Origin: Chthoniobacteraceae bacterium
Lineage (GTDB): Bacteria; Verrucomicrobiota; Verrucomicrobiia; Chthoniobacterales; Chthoniobacteraceae
Length of the DNA: 6,067 nucleotides
Assembly: GCA_947478975.1 (NCBI GenBank)
Contig: CANJYI010000181.1
Coordinates: forward strand, 1-6,067
Direction of reading: 5' to 3'
Made by a program: the position numbers and the translations under genes. This document shows positions 4,544 to 6,067 of this stretch, piece after piece; the first letter of the stretch is position 1, and each line of letters opens with the position of its first letter. The notes beneath the pieces are model-generated. The model saw only the letters and a list, made by a program, of their open reading frames with translations. It was not told where the DNA came from and made no database searches.

Positions 4544-5728
4544 ATGAACTCCGGATTTCTGGACAAGCTCATCGAGCGCATCGGCAAGGTGCGCTCGGTG
4601 GACTTGGAGGCGTACCTGCACCGGCTCGCCGATGAAAAGGGCTTTCTCGAGACCATCTTCAACGCCATCCACGAGGGCGTTTTGGTCACGGGACTAAACG
4701 GCGAAGTCAATTACCTCAACCGTGGCGCCTGCGACATGTTCGGGCTGCAGCGCGAACAGTGCATGGGCCGGCCCATCGGCGAATGCCTGCGCGGGATCGC
4801 CTGGGCGGACCTATTGGGCGTCGGCAAGGTGGTCTCCCGTGACGTGGAGATTTTTTATCCGCAGCATCGGTTCGTAAACTTCTACATCGAACCGATCCGT
4901 CTCGAAAAACCCTCCTCGACCCGCTCGACGCACGGCTACGAGAGCGAGCCCGTGGGGTATGCCGTGATTTTGCGCGATATTACCGAAACACGCCGCTCCA
5001 CTGAGGAGACCATCCACAGTGAACGTCTTTCAGCGCTGACGCTGCTGGCGGCGGGGGTGGCGCACGAAATCGGCAACCCTCTCAACTCCCTGCACATCCA
5101 CATGCAGCTGCTGGAGCGGAAGCTGCGCCGTTTGCCCGAGGCCTCCCGGGGGGATCTGCAAAGTGCGGTGGAGGTTGCAAAAGGCGAGATCCAGCGCTTG
5201 GACACGATCGTGCAACAGTTTCTGGGGGCCATCCGTCCGACGCAGCTGGAGTTGCGGCTTGAGAACTTGAACACGCTTTTGCGGGAGTCTGTGGACTTTC
5301 TGCACCCCGAGATCCTCGACAGGGACATCCGCGTGGACGCGCTTTTACGCACGGACCTTCCCCTGGCCGAGGTGGACCGGACCCAGATCAAGCAGGCGTT
5401 CTTCAACCTGATCAAGAACGCGATTCAAGCGATGCTGCCGGGCGGGGTCCTCCAGATTGAGACGGCGCTGGAGGGGCCATTCCTGCGGATCACGTTCCGG
5501 GACACGGGCGGCGGGATCCCCGCGGCGAACATGAGCCATGTGTTTGAGCCGTACTTTACGACGAAGAAAAACGGCTCGGGTCTGGGGCTTTTGATCGTGC
5601 GCCGGATTGTGCGCGAGCACGGCGGCGAGATTGATCTGGTCTCGCACGAGGGCGAGGGGCTCGAGTGCATCATCCGCCTTCCCCAACGCGACCAGCGCGC
5701 CCGCCTGCTGCCCCCCGCGCAGGACTAG
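4544..5728 (+). CDS. PAS-domain sensor histidine kinase (NtrB-like, soluble)
   Basis: A 394-residue kinase without membrane segments, so it is expected to act in the cytoplasm. A PAS domain covers residues about 32-148 (FNAIHEGVLVTGLNGEVNYLN through VGYAVILRDITETR), with a polar insertion at 121-136. The dimerisation/phosphoacceptor domain has H-box LAAGVAHEIGNPLNSL with His174. The catalytic ATPase domain shows all boxes: N-box NLIKNAIQAM (Asn288, Asn292), G1 RDTGGGIP (Asp320), F-box VFEPYFTTK and G2 NGSGLGL. All catalytic residues are intact. The HEIGNPLNS H-box and lack of membrane helices place it with NtrB/AtoS-like kinases, whose partners are usually NtrC-type response regulators; none is in the window. 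The PAS signal is unknown. AGGGGG at 4526-4531 is a distant ribosome site for ATG 4544. The gene starts 27 bp after the M29 gene and may share its transcript. Confidence 0.95.
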   Translation: MNSGFLDKLIERIGKVRSVDLEAYLHRLADEKGFLETIFNAIHEGVLVTGLNGEVNYLNRGACDMFGLQREQCMGRPIGECLRGIAWADLLGVGKVVSRDVEIFYPQHRFVNFYIEPIRLEKPSSTRSTHGYESEPVGYAVILRDITETRRSTEETIHSERLSALTLLAAGVAHEIGNPLNSLHIHMQLLERKLRRLPEASRGDLQSAVEVAKGEIQRLDTIVQQFLGAIRPTQLELRLENLNTLLRESVDFLHPEILDRDIRVDALLRTDLPLAEVDRTQIKQAFFNLIKNAIQAMLPGGVLQIETALEGPFLRITFRDTGGGIPAANMSHVFEPYFTTKKNGSGLGLLIVRRIVREHGGEIDLVSHEGEGLECIIRLPQRDQRARLLPPAQD

Positions 5729-5758
5729 GCCGGTTTCCTGCAAAGTAAACCCACAAGC

Positions 5759-5771
5759 CGCTTATTAAGCG
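5759..5771. repeat. Short palindrome after the kinase gene
   Basis: CGCTTATTAAGCG is a symmetric 13-mer (5-bp arms, ATT centre) about 30 bp after the kinase stop. It lacks a T-tract, so it is a weak terminator candidate at best, and could be a protein-binding site instead. Confidence 0.35.
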
Positions 5772-5775
5772 AAGC

Positions 5776-5853
5776 ATCCGCAGATTTCACAGATGCAACA
5801 GAGGAAGGGAAAACTTCAGAAAACATCTGCGGATTTCTGCGTCATCTGCGGAT
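5776..5853. repeat. REP-like cluster: one ATCCGCAGAT and two ATCTGCGGAT copies
   Basis: ATCCGCAGAT at 5776-5785 is the exact reverse complement of ATCTGCGGAT at 5825-5834 and at 5844-5853. The two right-hand copies are direct repeats 19 bp apart. The flanking TTTCACAGATG and TTCTGCGTC extend the similarity imperfectly. The first and second copies can form a 10-bp stem enclosing 39 nt. From memory, repeats of the 'atccgcagat...cgcagat' type are scattered between genes in many Verrucomicrobia and other bacteria. Confidence 0.8.
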
Positions 5854-5990
5854 CACTCCTGACCGTTTCATGAGGCGGCGGCGAAACGTTACCCACCGTG
5901 AATACGACCTAATGCCCCCACGCTGCGTCAGTTCTCTTGCGCTGGTGGCCAGAAGCACGCTTTCATGTGGCCTTTCCAGCACCACCTCCC

Positions 5991-6067
5991 ATGAGCCAAA
6001 AAAACATCGAATCGCATCTGGTCGAAAAGCGTGTCTTCAAGCCCTCCAAAGACTTCTCGAAGAAGGC
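5991..6067 (+). CDS. acs: Acetyl-CoA synthetase, N-terminal fragment at the right edge
   Basis: The first 25 codons are read from ATG 5991 and the frame runs off the window. The sequence MSQKNIESHLVEKRVFKPSK, followed by DFSKK, is what AMP-forming acetyl-CoA synthetases of this lineage start with, an S..NIES.L.E.RVF.P...FSKKA pattern. The full enzyme of about 650 residues converts acetate, ATP and CoA to acetyl-CoA, AMP and pyrophosphate in the cytoplasm. None of the catalytic motifs is inside the window, so the call rests on the N-terminal pattern alone. A related acyl-CoA synthetase such as propionyl-CoA synthetase is possible. No Shine-Dalgarno precedes the ATG (CACCACCTCCC). The gene stands 262 bp after the kinase, with repeats between, and probably has its own promoter. 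Confidence 0.75.
   Translation, partial: MSQKNIESHLVEKRVFKPSKDFSKK

Larger units (their letters stand above)
5729..5990. other. Intergenic region between the kinase and acs
   Basis: This 262-bp gap holds the repeat cluster at 5776-5853, the 13-bp palindrome at 5759-5771 and a CGTTTC/GAAACG inverted pair (5864-5869 and 5883-5888, loop 13). The acs promoter should lie in the last 100 bases. Only a weak match is seen (TTGCGC near 5938, TTTCAT near 5961), so no promoter is called. Confidence 0.5.

Noticed and set aside
3416..4672. 418-codon open frame on the minus strand
   Set aside because: It is antisense to the M29 gene and the start of the kinase gene, both supported by family motifs. Its translation has no recognisable domain; GC-rich codon bias explains the lack of stops.

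Overview
The window is GC-rich bacterial DNA, and the best guess is a verrucomicrobium of the Opitutaceae type. That is an inference from three things: the N-terminal style of the acetyl-CoA synthetase at the right edge, weak or absent Shine-Dalgarno sequences before most starts, and the family mix. No rRNA or tRNA gene is present to settle it. I see no transposase, phage gene, CRISPR array or toxin module.

Left third (1-1340): two minus-strand genes separated by an unusually long non-coding stretch. The first (469 down to 1, running off the left edge) is the N-terminal 156 codons of an unrecognised protein. The second (1340-1137) is a small two-helix DUF2892-type membrane protein. Between them, 470-1136 holds no convincing gene. 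It does hold an 11-bp hairpin (557-581), an 86-bp imperfect palindrome with a nested inner stem (683-768), two minor hairpins and three tandem copies of a 21-bp unit (950-1012).

Middle (1341-3264): a divergent regulatory region of about 145 bp, then a two-gene plus-strand operon. The first gene (1486-2451) encodes a MerR-type regulator fused to a cobalamin-binding module of the CarH/LitR photoreceptor class. It shows the W-x9-EH signature and a Q-x-H-x-x-G cobalamin motif. The second (2496-3032) encodes an SRPBCC ligand-binding-fold protein. The divergent region contains a good sigma70-like promoter for the DUF2892 gene and repeated YYAACT-type elements that may be the regulator's operator. 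A structured 3' segment ends in a possible terminator at 3215-3264. My reading is a small light- or B12-responsive locus, with the regulator controlling its own operon and perhaps the divergent membrane protein.

Right part (3323-6067): a divergent M29-family aminopeptidase-like protein (3323-4516), followed 27 bp later by a soluble PAS-containing NtrB-like sensor histidine kinase (4544-5728). An intergenic region (5729-5990) follows, carrying a three-copy ATCCGCAGAT/ATCTGCGGAT repeat cluster, and then the first 25 codons of an acetyl-CoA synthetase gene. The kinase has no response regulator in view.
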